Part shown: one piece after another, positions 1-6,623 of the stretch
How positions within the stretch are numbered: position 1 is the first letter of the stretch
Layout: each line of letters begins with the position of its first letter
DNA from: an uncultured Oscillospiraceae bacterium
Lineage (GTDB): Bacteria > Bacillota > Clostridia > Oscillospirales > Oscillospiraceae
Length of the DNA stretch: 57,669 bases
NCBI GenBank assembly: GCA_947625965.1
Contig: CANQQO010000003.1
Location: 1-57,669, forward strand
Reading direction: 5' to 3'
Position numbers and translations under genes: made by a program
The notes under the pieces: generated by a model
What the model was told of the DNA's origin: nothing
Seen by the model: the letters and a program-made list of their open reading frames with translations, nothing else
Databases searched by the model: none

Positions 1-1
1 A

Positions 2-181
2 GAGAATATCAAGGACACACTGAAAAAGTTTACCGAAAAGTTCCGACGTATGCGACGCAAATTCGACGTGCGTTTTGGAATTCGCTTTGCTCAAAAAACA
101 CAGCCACCGGCGAAGCCGGTCATTCACCATTTCTATTTCTTTGTTTACGGCGGCGCAGATTTTGGTGGGGATGTGGGTTGA
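2..181 (+). CDS. Partial CDS, C-terminal tail of an unidentified protein
   Basis: An open frame enters from the left edge and ends at TGA (179-181). The first ~25 residues are strongly basic and helical (..NIKDTLKKFTEKFRRMRRKF..), as at the end of DNA-binding or mobilisation proteins, but I do not recognise the family. A good + strand terminator follows at 220-257, which supports a gene ending here. Its position just inside a tRNA-fragment junction suggests it is the last gene of an integrated element. The last ~30 residues (after ..RFGIRF..) look less protein-like, so the true frame is uncertain. Confidence 0.35.
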   Translation, partial: ENIKDTLKKFTEKFRRMRRKFDVRFGIRFAQKTQPPAKPVIHHFYFFVYGGADFGGDVG

Positions 182-219
182 CTTTTCGCGGATTCAGAGG
201 TACTATGCAGACAGAGGAA

Positions 220-257
220 GGTTCCCCAAACGGCGAACGGTTTGGGGAGCCTTTTTA
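220..257 (+). terminator. Rho-independent terminator
   Basis: Stem GGTTCCCCAAAC / GTTTGGGGAGCC (one mismatch) with an 8-base loop is followed by TTTTTA. It closes the + strand transcript entering from the left edge. Confidence 0.8.
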
Positions 258-390
258 CGACCACATTCCATCCCACAGTCTGGTCCGGAAGGGGCGGAGA
301 CAGTGGAGAAAAGAGCGCCGGAAAGTATCGTTTCCGGAACAAAAAGGGCCGGAAAACGCCCGAAATGACTTAAAAAATTATTAGTCTCTA

Positions 391-435
391 TTTGGGATGT
401 CGAGGCCGCGAGTTCGAATTTCGCCACTCGAACCA
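391..435 (+). other. 3' fragment of tRNA-Pro(UGG), putative integration (att) scar
   Basis: The 45 bases keep exact tRNA spacing. Anticodon loop TTTGGGA (391-397, anticodon TGG) is followed by a 5-base 3' anticodon stem, 5-base variable loop AGGCC, T-arm GCGAG-TTCGAAT-TTCGC (408-424), seven acceptor bases CACTCGA, discriminator A and encoded CCA (433-435). Upstream of the anticodon loop there is no 5' half (no D-arm or acceptor 5' strand). The T-stem has a G-T wobble where G-C is usual, so it is probably not under selection as a tRNA. Integrases of tyrosine-recombinase elements commonly recombine in this part of a tRNA gene. The + orientation implies that the inserted element lies to the left and chromosome to the right. 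Confidence 0.72.
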
Positions 436-438
436 CGT

Positions 439-466
439 CGGAGCAAGCTATGGATCGCTCGCTCCG
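439..466 (+). other. Hairpin downstream of the tRNA fragment
   Basis: CGGAGCAAGC pairs with GCTCGCTCCG (one A-C mismatch) over an 8-base loop. No T-tract follows. It may be the original downstream processing or termination hairpin of the tRNA-Pro transcript. The rest of 182-664 contains no gene I can support. Confidence 0.45.
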
Positions 467-565
467 CTGCCGCGGCGTGAAAATTCCATCGCTTTTCTAC
501 TTGACAGGGGGCATGTTGCCCTTCGGCGGGCTTTTCAGGTTATCAAGTGCCAGGCAAACTTCCCA

Positions 566-594
566 TTGAAGAATCCCATGAATTGTAGTATAAT
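566..594 (+). promoter_or_regulatory. Sigma-A promoter of the DUF4430/ECF operon
   Basis: TTGAAG (566-571), 17-base spacer, TATAAT (589-594). The expected leader is about 64 nt, too short for a large riboswitch. Confidence 0.75.
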
Positions 595-664
595 GAGGTC
601 CAGCGAAGCGTGACGGTGGGAACACCGGTCGCGGGATCACAGAAGAAATAGAAGGTGCATTGAC

Positions 665-1057
665 ATGAAAAAGAACACAAAGATCTTGATCGCCGGCCTT
701 GCCGTACTGGCGGTGGCGGCGCTGATGGCTGGGATCTGGTTCACTACCCGGCCGGAGACCGATAAGGGCGTGAAGGAGATCACCGTGGAGGTGGTCCATG
801 GCGACGGAACCACCAAGAGCTTTACCTACCGCACCGAGGCGGAGTATCTGGGAGAGGTCCTTCTGGCGGAGGGCCTGGCGGAGGGTGAGCAGGGCGAGTA
901 TGGCCTGTACATCGTCACCGTGGACGGCGAGGACGCGGTCTATGAGGAGGACGGCGCGTACTGGGCCCTCTATCAAAATGGCGAGTACGCTGTCTCTGGC
1001 GCGGACACCACGCCCATCCAGGACGGGGACGTCTTTCAGCTCGCCTATACAAAATGA
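665..1057 (+). CDS. DUF4430 (transcobalamin-like C-terminal domain) exported protein
   Basis: This 130-residue protein starts with a signal/anchor segment (MKKNTKILIAGLAVLAVAALMAG) followed by one small extracellular domain. The WALYQNGEYAVSGAD..PIQDGDVFQLAY ending is typical of DUF4430, the domain related to the C-terminal part of transcobalamin/intrinsic factor. No lipobox Cys is present, so it is secreted or N-terminally anchored. Its stop overlaps the start of the following ECF S-component gene by 4 bp (ATGA), so the two are translationally coupled. Family precedent suggests a substrate-capturing partner of the membrane S component, with a corrinoid or similar vitamin as a possible ligand. 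The ligand itself is inference. Confidence 0.82.
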   Translation: MKKNTKILIAGLAVLAVAALMAGIWFTTRPETDKGVKEITVEVVHGDGTTKSFTYRTEAEYLGEVLLAEGLAEGEQGEYGLYIVTVDGEDAVYEEDGAYWALYQNGEYAVSGADTTPIQDGDVFQLAYTK

Positions 1058-1572
1058 GCGGGACCAGCGGTAAGATAAGCCTCCGGGAGCTGGTGCTGTT
1101 CGCGTTCATGGGGGTGTTCTGCTTTCTGGGCAAGCTCCTGATGGCGGGGCTGCCCAATGTGGAGCCGGTGTCTCTTTTTGTCATCCTTTTCGCCGTCACA
1201 TTCGGATGGAAGTCCCTTTTGCCAATCTATACCTACGTTTGCCTGGAGCTGGTGGTCTACCCCATTCAGCTCTGGTCGATCAATTATCTCTATGTTTGGC
1301 TGATCCTGGCGGTGGCAGCCATCGCGATGCGCGGGTGCCGGTCGCCGATCGTGTGGGCGCTTGTAGCCGGCGTGTTCGGGCTTTTCTTCGGCCTGCTGTG
1401 CGCCCCTGTGTACTGCTTCACAGGCGGGTGGGCGTTTGCCGTCTCCTGGTGGATCAGCGGGATCCCCTTTGATCTGATCCACGGCGCGGGGAATTTTATC
1501 CTTACGCTGGGGCTTTTCAAGCCGCTGAGCGGGCTGATGGCCAGGCTGTACGCGCGTCTCATGCGACAATGA
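1054..1572 (+). CDS. ECF transporter S component-like membrane protein
   Basis: The 172-residue protein is very hydrophobic, with about five to six membrane helices (roughly residues 12-32, 38-56, 58-78, 82-100, 105-130 and 140-165) and a short basic tail. Size, topology and pairing with a DUF4430 protein match energy-coupling-factor substrate-binding (S) subunits, which borrow a shared EcfA/A'/T module encoded elsewhere. No EcfAT genes are in this window. A substrate cannot be read from the sequence; the DUF4430 partner makes a vitamin or cofactor likely. A short hairpin (ACGGAGG/CCTCCGT, 1572-1587) follows the stop without a clear T-run. Confidence 0.75.
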   Translation: MSGTSGKISLRELVLFAFMGVFCFLGKLLMAGLPNVEPVSLFVILFAVTFGWKSLLPIYTYVCLELVVYPIQLWSINYLYVWLILAVAAIAMRGCRSPIVWALVAGVFGLFFGLLCAPVYCFTGGWAFAVSWWISGIPFDLIHGAGNFILTLGLFKPLSGLMARLYARLMRQ

Positions 1573-1857
1573 CGGAGGCTCCTCCGTTCGCCCCATCGGT
1601 CAGTAAGATCCACGATGTCTGCGGCAGGAAAAAGCAGGGGGCATGAATGGGGAACAGCAAGAAGATGCGCCGACCTGTACCGCCAGTCCTTGCGGGGCGG
1701 CGGGCGGAACGGCAACATTCATCTGGCGAAAAGCCCGAAGAGGTTTTCGGCGCTCTGCAATGCAGGGCCCAGCGGCCGGGGTTTCCGCCCATGGCGGATC
1801 AAAAAAAGCAGCCTGTGCGCCCGCCGGAAGCGGCGGCGTGGGAAGGAACGGATCGTT
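1573..1857. other. Intergenic stretch with no recognisable gene
   Basis: These 285 bases lie between the ECF gene and the PHP gene. The frame that runs through them upstream of the PHP start has an unnatural Arg/Gly/Ser-rich composition and no SD. Several GC-rich self-complementary patches exist, but I could not fit a known riboswitch. Confidence 0.4.
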
Positions 1858-2631
1858 ATGCAGCTATCACAGACAGAGAGCCTCCGCAGGTTCCGCGTGG
1901 AGACCCATCTTCACACCTCTGAGGGCAGCGCCTGCGGTCAGGCCAGCGGCGCGGAGCAGGCCCGGGCGCGGAAGGCGGAGGGATACGACGCCATTATCGT
2001 CACGGACCACTTCTTCCGGGGAAACACCCGGCCGAATCGGGCCCTCCCCTGGGAGGCGTATGTGGACGCCTTTTGCAGCGGCTACGAGCACGCCAAGGCG
2101 GAGGGGGACCGCATTGGCTTGAAGGTGTTCTTCGGCTGGGAGGAAAACTACGGCGGCGCGGAGTTTTTGATCTACGGCCTGGACAAGGCGTGGCTGCTGG
2201 CCCACCCGGAGATGATTCGCTGGACGCCGGAGGAGCAGTACCGGGCGGTCTCCGCCGCCGGCGGACTGGTCATCCAGGCCCACCCCTTCCGGGAGCGGCC
2301 CTATCTCAAGGGCATCCATCTCTATCCCCACGACTGCGACGGCGTGGAGGGCGTGAACCTCTCTCAGCCCTGGGAGCAGAACCGCCGGGCGCTGGACTAC
2401 GCCCGCTCCTTCGGTCTGCCGGTGACGGCGGGCTCCGACATCCATACCCTCTCCCCCCTGCTGGGCGGCATGATCTTCCCGCGTCCCCTGGACACGATCC
2501 GGGACTTTATCCACGCCGTCCGGGGTAGGGAAGAAGCCCAGCTCCTGCTGGGGGCCTCTGGAGAAACACTGTGCTGTGGGTCCGAAAACGACGCCGCGCT
2601 CATCGCGGGTCCTTCGGCCGTACCGCTCTAA
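1858..2631 (+). CDS. PHP-domain metal-dependent phosphoesterase family protein
   Basis: The 257-residue protein has the PHP metal-ligand pattern: HLHTS (His17/His19) near the start, TDH around residue 50, GWEEN around 94, QAHPF around 138 and GSDIH around 192. This is the TIM-like fold used by HisK-type histidinol phosphatases and related phosphoesterases. I chose the ATG at 1858 because GGAAGGA lies ~10 bases upstream and the HxH motif needs only a short leader; the open frame itself extends to 1615. It stands alone between non-coding stretches. Substrate unknown. Confidence 0.83.
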   Translation: MQLSQTESLRRFRVETHLHTSEGSACGQASGAEQARARKAEGYDAIIVTDHFFRGNTRPNRALPWEAYVDAFCSGYEHAKAEGDRIGLKVFFGWEENYGGAEFLIYGLDKAWLLAHPEMIRWTPEEQYRAVSAAGGLVIQAHPFRERPYLKGIHLYPHDCDGVEGVNLSQPWEQNRRALDYARSFGLPVTAGSDIHTLSPLLGGMIFPRPLDTIRDFIHAVRGREEAQLLLGASGETLCCGSENDAALIAGPSAVPL

Positions 2632-2796
2632 AAAGCGCTCCATACAGAATGCACGGACCGATGGGCCGAAATCTCGCCGCGTTCGTCGATAAGCAGATAG
2701 CAAAGAGATCCAATCATTGCGCGCCCTTCGCCGCCCCTGCTTTCCGGCGGGCGGGCCCTCGCCGGCCTTTGGCGGAGCGGCGGTAGCTGCGGGTTA

Positions 2797-2896
2797 CTTT
2801 ATCTTTACAATAAAGTTTTTTACGAAAATCATTAAATAACCTCTTGACAATCCTTTTTCGGTCCGCTATAATGTGTTTAACGATATTCGTTAAACA
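2797..2896 (+). promoter_or_regulatory. Promoter with two operator-like repeats controlling DUF2975-XRE
   Basis: The promoter is consensus: TTGACA (2844-2849), 17 bases, TATAAT (2867-2872). A perfect inverted repeat with 10-base arms, TGTTTAACGA / TCGTTAAACA around TAT (2874-2896), covers the expected start site. A related copy, TTTTACGA..TCATTAAA (about 2818-2837), sits just upstream of -35. The likely binder is the XRE protein at 3538-3762 (autoregulation). A short AT-rich stem ACTTTAT/ATAAAGT followed by TTTTT (about 2797-2820) may terminate upstream transcription. Confidence 0.75.
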
Positions 2897-2911
2897 TAAG
2901 GAGGAACTTCT

Positions 2912-3526
2912 ATGAAAATGGAAAAAATGGTCAGGACTGCAAAGACGCTCGATAAGGTGTTCAAAATCCTGCAATGGGTGGGAATGATCTGTGCCGCTGT
3001 CACAGCGCTCGTTCTCGGCATCGTTACCGTGATGAACGCCATCGACCCGGACAGCTTTATTGGGACAGCCTTCCATGCCGTAGACATCGGGCCGCTTACC
3101 TTTCAACTTGCCGAAGAAGCGGCACCTGACAGCAGCACCATCCTGCGCTACATTTGGATCCTGGCGGCCGCCGCGATCGCTTTCGTTGCGATTTTGTGTT
3201 ATGTGCTTGGCATCCTCAGAAGGATATTGAAGCCAATGACCCAGGGGCGTCCCTTCGCGCCATTTGTCAGCAAGGAGATCCGCAGGCTTGCTTTCGCCAG
3301 CCTTGCGGTCGGCGTGATCTACAACGTAATGTCTGCCCTTGAGACATGGGGCGCGATCCGTTTCCTGGATTTAACCAGCCTGCTTCAAAACAGTCAGATC
3401 CGATCTGTCACCGCAAACTTTTCTTGTGACGTAACTTTTGTCATCGCGTTTTTGGTCCTGCTGTTGGTATCCTATATCTTCCAATATGGGGAGGAGCTGC
3501 AAAAGGAATCCGACGAAACGCTGTAA
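2912..3526 (+). CDS. DUF2975 family membrane protein
   Basis: The 204-residue protein has four predicted membrane segments (about residues 22-45, 72-98, 126-145 and 175-195). The DUF2975 signature region LKPMTQGRPFAPFVSKEIRRLA sits between helices 2 and 3. AAGGAGG is ideally placed before ATG 2912. DUF2975 proteins are regularly encoded immediately before a small YozG-like XRE regulator, as here (11-bp gap to the next start). Function is unknown; a sensor or modulator for the partner repressor is inferred from this pairing. Confidence 0.85.
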   Translation: MKMEKMVRTAKTLDKVFKILQWVGMICAAVTALVLGIVTVMNAIDPDSFIGTAFHAVDIGPLTFQLAEEAAPDSSTILRYIWILAAAAIAFVAILCYVLGILRRILKPMTQGRPFAPFVSKEIRRLAFASLAVGVIYNVMSALETWGAIRFLDLTSLLQNSQIRSVTANFSCDVTFVIAFLVLLLVSYIFQYGEELQKESDETL

Positions 3527-3537
3527 GGGGGGAGCTT

Positions 3538-3762
3538 ATGCCGATCATATTGCGATTGGACCGGGTGATGGCGGACCGGAAAATGTCGCTCAATGAGCTG
3601 TCCGCGAAGGTGGGCGTGGCGAATGTGAACCTGTCGAGATTGAAAAACGGTCATATCAGCGCCATACGCTTTTCTACGCTGGAGGCGATCTGCGATGTGC
3701 TTGACTGCCAGCCGGGAGATATTCTGGAGTATCGGCGGACGCCAAAATCAGAAGGTCCGTGA
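3538..3762 (+). CDS. Small XRE-family transcriptional regulator (YozG-like)
   Basis: The 74-residue protein is a single Cro/C1-type helix-turn-helix: MILRLDRVMADRKMSLNELS, followed by the turn and recognition helix VGVANVNLSRLKNG and the family ending LEAICDVLDCQPGDILEY. GGGGGG lies 7 bases before ATG. It is co-transcribed with the DUF2975 gene. The inverted repeats at the operon promoter are its probable operators. Confidence 0.9.
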   Translation: MPIILRLDRVMADRKMSLNELSAKVGVANVNLSRLKNGHISAIRFSTLEAICDVLDCQPGDILEYRRTPKSEGP

Positions 3763-3783
3763 TGTCCCCGAGCGGAAAACAAA

Positions 3784-3818
3784 ACGGGCGTGGAGGCGGC
3801 TTTCGCCTTCACGCCCGT
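3784..3818 (-). terminator. Terminator of the HD/CmpB operon
   Basis: The long stem ACGGGCGTG.AGGCG / CGCCT.CACGCCCGT has a 5-base loop. On the - strand it is followed by TTTTGTTTT, so it terminates the leftward transcript. It may also stop the rightward XRE transcript. Confidence 0.8.
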
Positions 3819-3876
3819 ATCGTTTCCGATATGCGCATCCCTCAAAAGGAGGGCCCGCTTTTTCCGGTGAGCGGGA

Positions 3877-4653
3877 TCAGCCCTTTTTCCCCCGTGGGGG
3901 GCGCGGCTCCAGCAGGCGCTGGCGCTCCTTCGCGATGTAGTTCCGCAGAGCGGCGAAGGCCTCGTCGCATCTGACGGAGCGGAGATGGGGGAACGCGCGT
4001 ATCATTCTCCGCTGCTGGGCATTCATCCGTTTGGAGAACCACTCCAGCAGAGCCTCTCCCGCCGTGGGATCGTGGATGCGCTCCGTAAATCTGCGCTCAA
4101 GCTCCTGGGCGGCGGCCGCGAGCTCGCGGAGCTTGCCGTCAAATCCGGAGAAGCCCACAACGGTCACGACGATATCCGTCACGAACAGCACGAAAAGGAC
4201 CGCGCACAACACGTGCATGGCGGCGGGCGGGATCGCGTCCGTCAGCCTTTCCACAGCCGGCTGGAAAAGCTCCACCACCGCGACAGAGAAGCTCCCGAAC
4301 ACCAGCGCGCCAAGAGCGCACACGCGGCCGTTTAGATGGAACCTTCTGTTGGAATAATCCCACCAGCGGGCATGGAACAGCTTTTCCATCGCGTATGAGG
4401 TGAGGTATTCCAGGGAACAGTCGAGCAGGGCGCCGGCAAGGAACAGGAGCGGCAGGTTCGAGATGCCCCTGAGCACAAGCACGTTCAGCACGGCGCCGCA
4501 GCCGTATATCGGGCAGTACGGACCGTTGAGAAAGCCGCGGTTGATGAATTTCTTTGCCCGCACCGAGCAGAGGATCGTTTCGTACAGCCATCCGGCGACG
4601 CTGTAGATCATCATCCACAGGAATATGCGCTCCAAAAGCCGCAGCGTTTCCAT
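3877..4653 (-). CDS. Putative ABC-transporter type IV (CmpB-like, PF06541) membrane protein
   Basis: The 258-residue protein begins METLRLLERIF and has about five membrane helices (residues ~8-30, 47-68, 70-92, 108-130 and 140-165). It contains the family-typical stretches SVAGWLYE, NRGFLNGPYCPIYG and SLEYLTSYAMEKLF..RWWDYS. The last ~90 residues are cytosolic, charged and helical, ending in a basic tail (RPPRGKKG). I place the start at 4653 because GGGAGG precedes it and its ATG shares a base with the TAA of the upstream HD gene (TAATG), implying coupled translation. The family's transport role is only annotated by similarity. Confidence 0.8.
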   Translation of the reverse strand: METLRLLERIFLWMMIYSVAGWLYETILCSVRAKKFINRGFLNGPYCPIYGCGAVLNVLVLRGISNLPLLFLAGALLDCSLEYLTSYAMEKLFHARWWDYSNRRFHLNGRVCALGALVFGSFSVAVVELFQPAVERLTDAIPPAAMHVLCAVLFVLFVTDIVVTVVGFSGFDGKLRELAAAAQELERRFTERIHDPTAGEALLEWFSKRMNAQQRRMIRAFPHLRSVRCDEAFAALRNYIAKERQRLLEPRPPRGKKG

Positions 4654-5123
4654 TATCCGCGCCTCCCTTTCCGTCTCCGGATGCCAGCCACCGTCTCCCG
4701 CAGGGTGCATATCTTGTCGGCGAGGCATAGTATGACGCTTTCGCGGTAGCGCGGCGGCGTGATATTGAGCGGGAACATATGCCGCAGGATCATATCCCGT
4801 TCGATCTCGTTCAGCTCGAAGTCGCGCGACGCGTTGCGGAGCGCCTGCCTCGCGTGGAAGAAAGCGTGGGGGCCGTCCCCGCCGTGGGGCTTGTGCCAGT
4901 CGTACAGAAAGTAGTCGTGGAGCAGCGCGCCGCGCACGAGGGAGCGGTCGTCCACCCCGATGTGGAACTTCCTGACCAGAAGCAGGCACATCTCCGCCAC
5001 GGCTACGGAATGTGCGTATGTACTCACACCGCCGTGCTGGAGGAAGCCCTTCTCCGCCTGCATCCCGCTGGAGGCGAGGATGTCGCCGCCGTATTCCTCT
5101 ATCATATGCAGATCCTTCGCCAT
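4653..5123 (-). CDS. HD-domain metal-dependent phosphohydrolase family protein
   Basis: The 156-residue single-domain protein shows the HD pattern: H38 (YAHSVAVAE), the H69-D70 doublet (GALLHDYFLYDWH), and later helices with RDMILRHMFPL and ILCLADKICT. Such proteins hydrolyse phosphate esters of nucleotides or related small molecules. It is the first gene of a two-gene operon with the CmpB-like membrane protein; this adjacency recurs in clostridia, suggesting one pathway. Substrate unknown. Confidence 0.82.
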   Translation of the reverse strand: MAKDLHMIEEYGGDILASSGMQAEKGFLQHGGVSTYAHSVAVAEMCLLLVRKFHIGVDDRSLVRGALLHDYFLYDWHKPHGGDGPHAFFHARQALRNASRDFELNEIERDMILRHMFPLNITPPRYRESVILCLADKICTLRETVAGIRRRKGRRG

Positions 5124-5211
5124 ATCGCGCCTCCCCGGGGAGATCCCACGCTATTATACTACCGGCGCGTCCGAATTACAAGCGGATCTTTCCCAGGCCG
5201 GTCCGCGAAAA

Positions 5212-5498
5212 CGCACGGCCCGGGGGCCGTGCGCTCAGATTGTCAGAAAAGCCTCTCCGAGTTTGCCGTCCGCAGACGGCAAATCCATTTTGATCCTTTT
5301 TTGCCAGGGCGTGTACCTGGCAAAAAATACCTCTCAGGCTGAGAGTGTGCGAGCTGTGCGCCTCCGGCGTACAGCGAGTGCGCGGTTCAGCCTGCGATCC
5401 CCTCCAAATGGGAGCCCAGCGAAGCGGGTCCCATTTGGGAGGCTGTCAAAAACGAACGTTTTTGACAGCCTCAGCGCACGGCCCGGAGGCCGTGCGCT
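5212..5498 (-). repeat. Terminator-nested five-hairpin repeat, copy 1 (with flanking duplicated stems)
   Basis: The core at 5235-5472 reads in family orientation on the - strand. Order: H1 GAGGCTGTCAAAAAC stem; H2 CCAAATGGGA/TCCCATTTGG; H3 CAGGCTGA..TCAGCCTG enclosing a GTGCGCC-type inner stem; H4 TTTTTTGCCAGG/CCTGGCAAAAAA; H5 TTTGCCGTC/GACGGCAAA; end TGACAATCTGA. It is flanked by CGCACGGCC..GGCCGTGCG hairpins at 5212-5233 and 5474-5497 that differ only in the loop. The right hairpin begins at the stop codon of the exonuclease gene, so the repeat is 3' of, and sense to, that gene. Confidence 0.93.
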
Positions 5499-6492
5499 AC
5501 GATTCTGGCTTGGTCTGCTCCGTCGGGCGCTTGGCCGAGCGGCGGCGACGGCGGCGGGCCTTCCGGGCGCCCTCGGGCTCCGCTGTGACGGCGCGGCGGG
5601 AGTAGGTCTGAGCCGTCTGGGCGTTGCTCTCATAGACCAGGCGGCTGGCCCGGACCGTGCCGTCGGGCTGGTCCGACAGACGGACCCGGATGAAAAATTT
5701 CCCGTGGTCCTGGCAGGAGGCCAGGTCCATGTACCGGTGGCCCCGCTGGGAAAACCAGCGCTGGCTCTCCATGACCTTGCCGCAGACCGGGCAGCGGTTC
5801 TCCTCCCCCGCCATGGCCTCCATGGCGGACTTCCGGTCCGGATAGCCATAGTAAACGTGGCGGCTGATACAGCCCGGGACCTCCGCGCCGTGAAATCCGT
5901 TGTCGTGGCTCTCCACGGCCTGGTCATACTCCGCCATTCCCCGTTCCAGGTCCAGCCGGGCGCAGATCAGCGCGGTGTGGTAGGCGTCCCCCAGGGCGTC
6001 GTGGGCCGGGCGGGTGGCCTCGATCTCGTAGTAGGCCATGGCCGTCTTTAGGGCTTTCTGGGAGGTGGAGCCGTCGGTCTGGGCGTTGAAGATCATCTGG
6101 GCGTTGTACCAGCGGTCGGTCCAGGAGGCGTCCAACTCATAGAGCCGCAAATTCTCCCGCAGGATGGTGATGTCGTCAAAGCCCCAGGTCAGGAAGATCA
6201 CGTTCTCCCCGCACCACTGGCGGAACCGCTCCACCGCCTCGGCAAAGCCAACGCCCTCCGCCAGGAGCCGGGATTCCTTGATCCCCGTGAGCTTGCTGAC
6301 CCGGCGGTTGAGACGGCGGTAATATTTGGGGCGGACCATGACCTGAAACTCCCCGTTCAATTCCCCGTCCGTCAGCCGCACGGCCCCCATCTGAATGATC
6401 TCCCCCCGGATCTGTACGGGAAGGACCTTCTTGGAGGACGGCGAGCCCGGCCAGGGCTGATTCCATTCCATATCCAGTACGATATAGTCCAT
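5497..6492 (-). CDS. DEDDh 3'-5' exonuclease (DnaQ/ERI-1-like) with zinc ribbon
   Basis: The 331-residue protein opens with the exonuclease I motif VLDMEWNQP (D7, E9). It continues with EIIQMGAVRL, a motif II region (LTWGFDDITIL, ~residues 102-112) and HDALGDAYHT with the motif III His/Asp (~162-171). A zinc-ribbon-like cluster CPVCGKVMESQ..CQDHG lies at ~232-260, followed by an Arg/Lys-rich tail (KARRRRRRSAKRP) suited to nucleic-acid binding. The fold is that of KapD/ERI-1 exonucleases, which trim RNA or DNA 3' ends; substrate unproven. The GAGG SD is about 8 bases before ATG. Its 3' end abuts the flank of repeat copy 1. Confidence 0.85.
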   Translation of the reverse strand: MDYIVLDMEWNQPWPGSPSSKKVLPVQIRGEIIQMGAVRLTDGELNGEFQVMVRPKYYRRLNRRVSKLTGIKESRLLAEGVGFAEAVERFRQWCGENVIFLTWGFDDITILRENLRLYELDASWTDRWYNAQMIFNAQTDGSTSQKALKTAMAYYEIEATRPAHDALGDAYHTALICARLDLERGMAEYDQAVESHDNGFHGAEVPGCISRHVYYGYPDRKSAMEAMAGEENRCPVCGKVMESQRWFSQRGHRYMDLASCQDHGKFFIRVRLSDQPDGTVRASRLVYESNAQTAQTYSRRAVTAEPEGARKARRRRRRSAKRPTEQTKPES

Positions 6493-6525
6493 TTCGCAAC
6501 CTCTGTTTTTATTGTGCTATGGGGT

Positions 6526-6555
6526 ATTATAACACATGGACCCGGCCTCTGTAAA
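6526..6555 (-). promoter_or_regulatory. Promoter of the exonuclease gene
   Basis: On the - strand, TTTACA (6555-6550) and TATAAT (6531-6526) are separated by 18 bases. The leader is about 27 nt. Confidence 0.65.
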
Positions 6556-6589
6556 CAAGAAGTTGCAAAAAATATCACCTTTTCGGAAA

Positions 6590-6619
6590 CCGCCGCGGAA
6601 GACCGGGCTTCCGCGGCGG
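6590..6619 (-). terminator. Terminator of the rubrerythrin gene
   Basis: Perfect 12-bp stem CCGCCGCGGAAG / CTTCCGCGGCGG directly after the rubrerythrin stop; on the - strand it is followed by TTTCC. Confidence 0.7.
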
Positions 6620-6623
6620 AGGT

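Noticed and set aside
405..435. The tRNA fragment as a plain inverted repeat (GTTCGA..TCGAAC)
   Set aside because: The repeat exists, but the full 45 bases match tRNA-Pro geometry from TGG anticodon loop through CCA, which explains it better.
601..664. Cobalamin riboswitch in front of the DUF4430 gene
   Set aside because: The leader after the predicted start is only ~64 nt, and the conserved GCCACTG-type box is absent.
1573..1857. Cobalamin- or molybdenum-type riboswitch before the PHP gene
   Set aside because: GGGGAACA and CCGCCAGTCC patches are suggestive, but the remaining conserved boxes and spacing do not fit.
5212..5498. Repeats considered as a CRISPR array, group II intron or IS element
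   Set aside because: The copies are dispersed over 33 kb with no regular spacers; cores are ~235 bp with no intron domain V signature seen and no reading frame for a transposase or reverse transcriptase.
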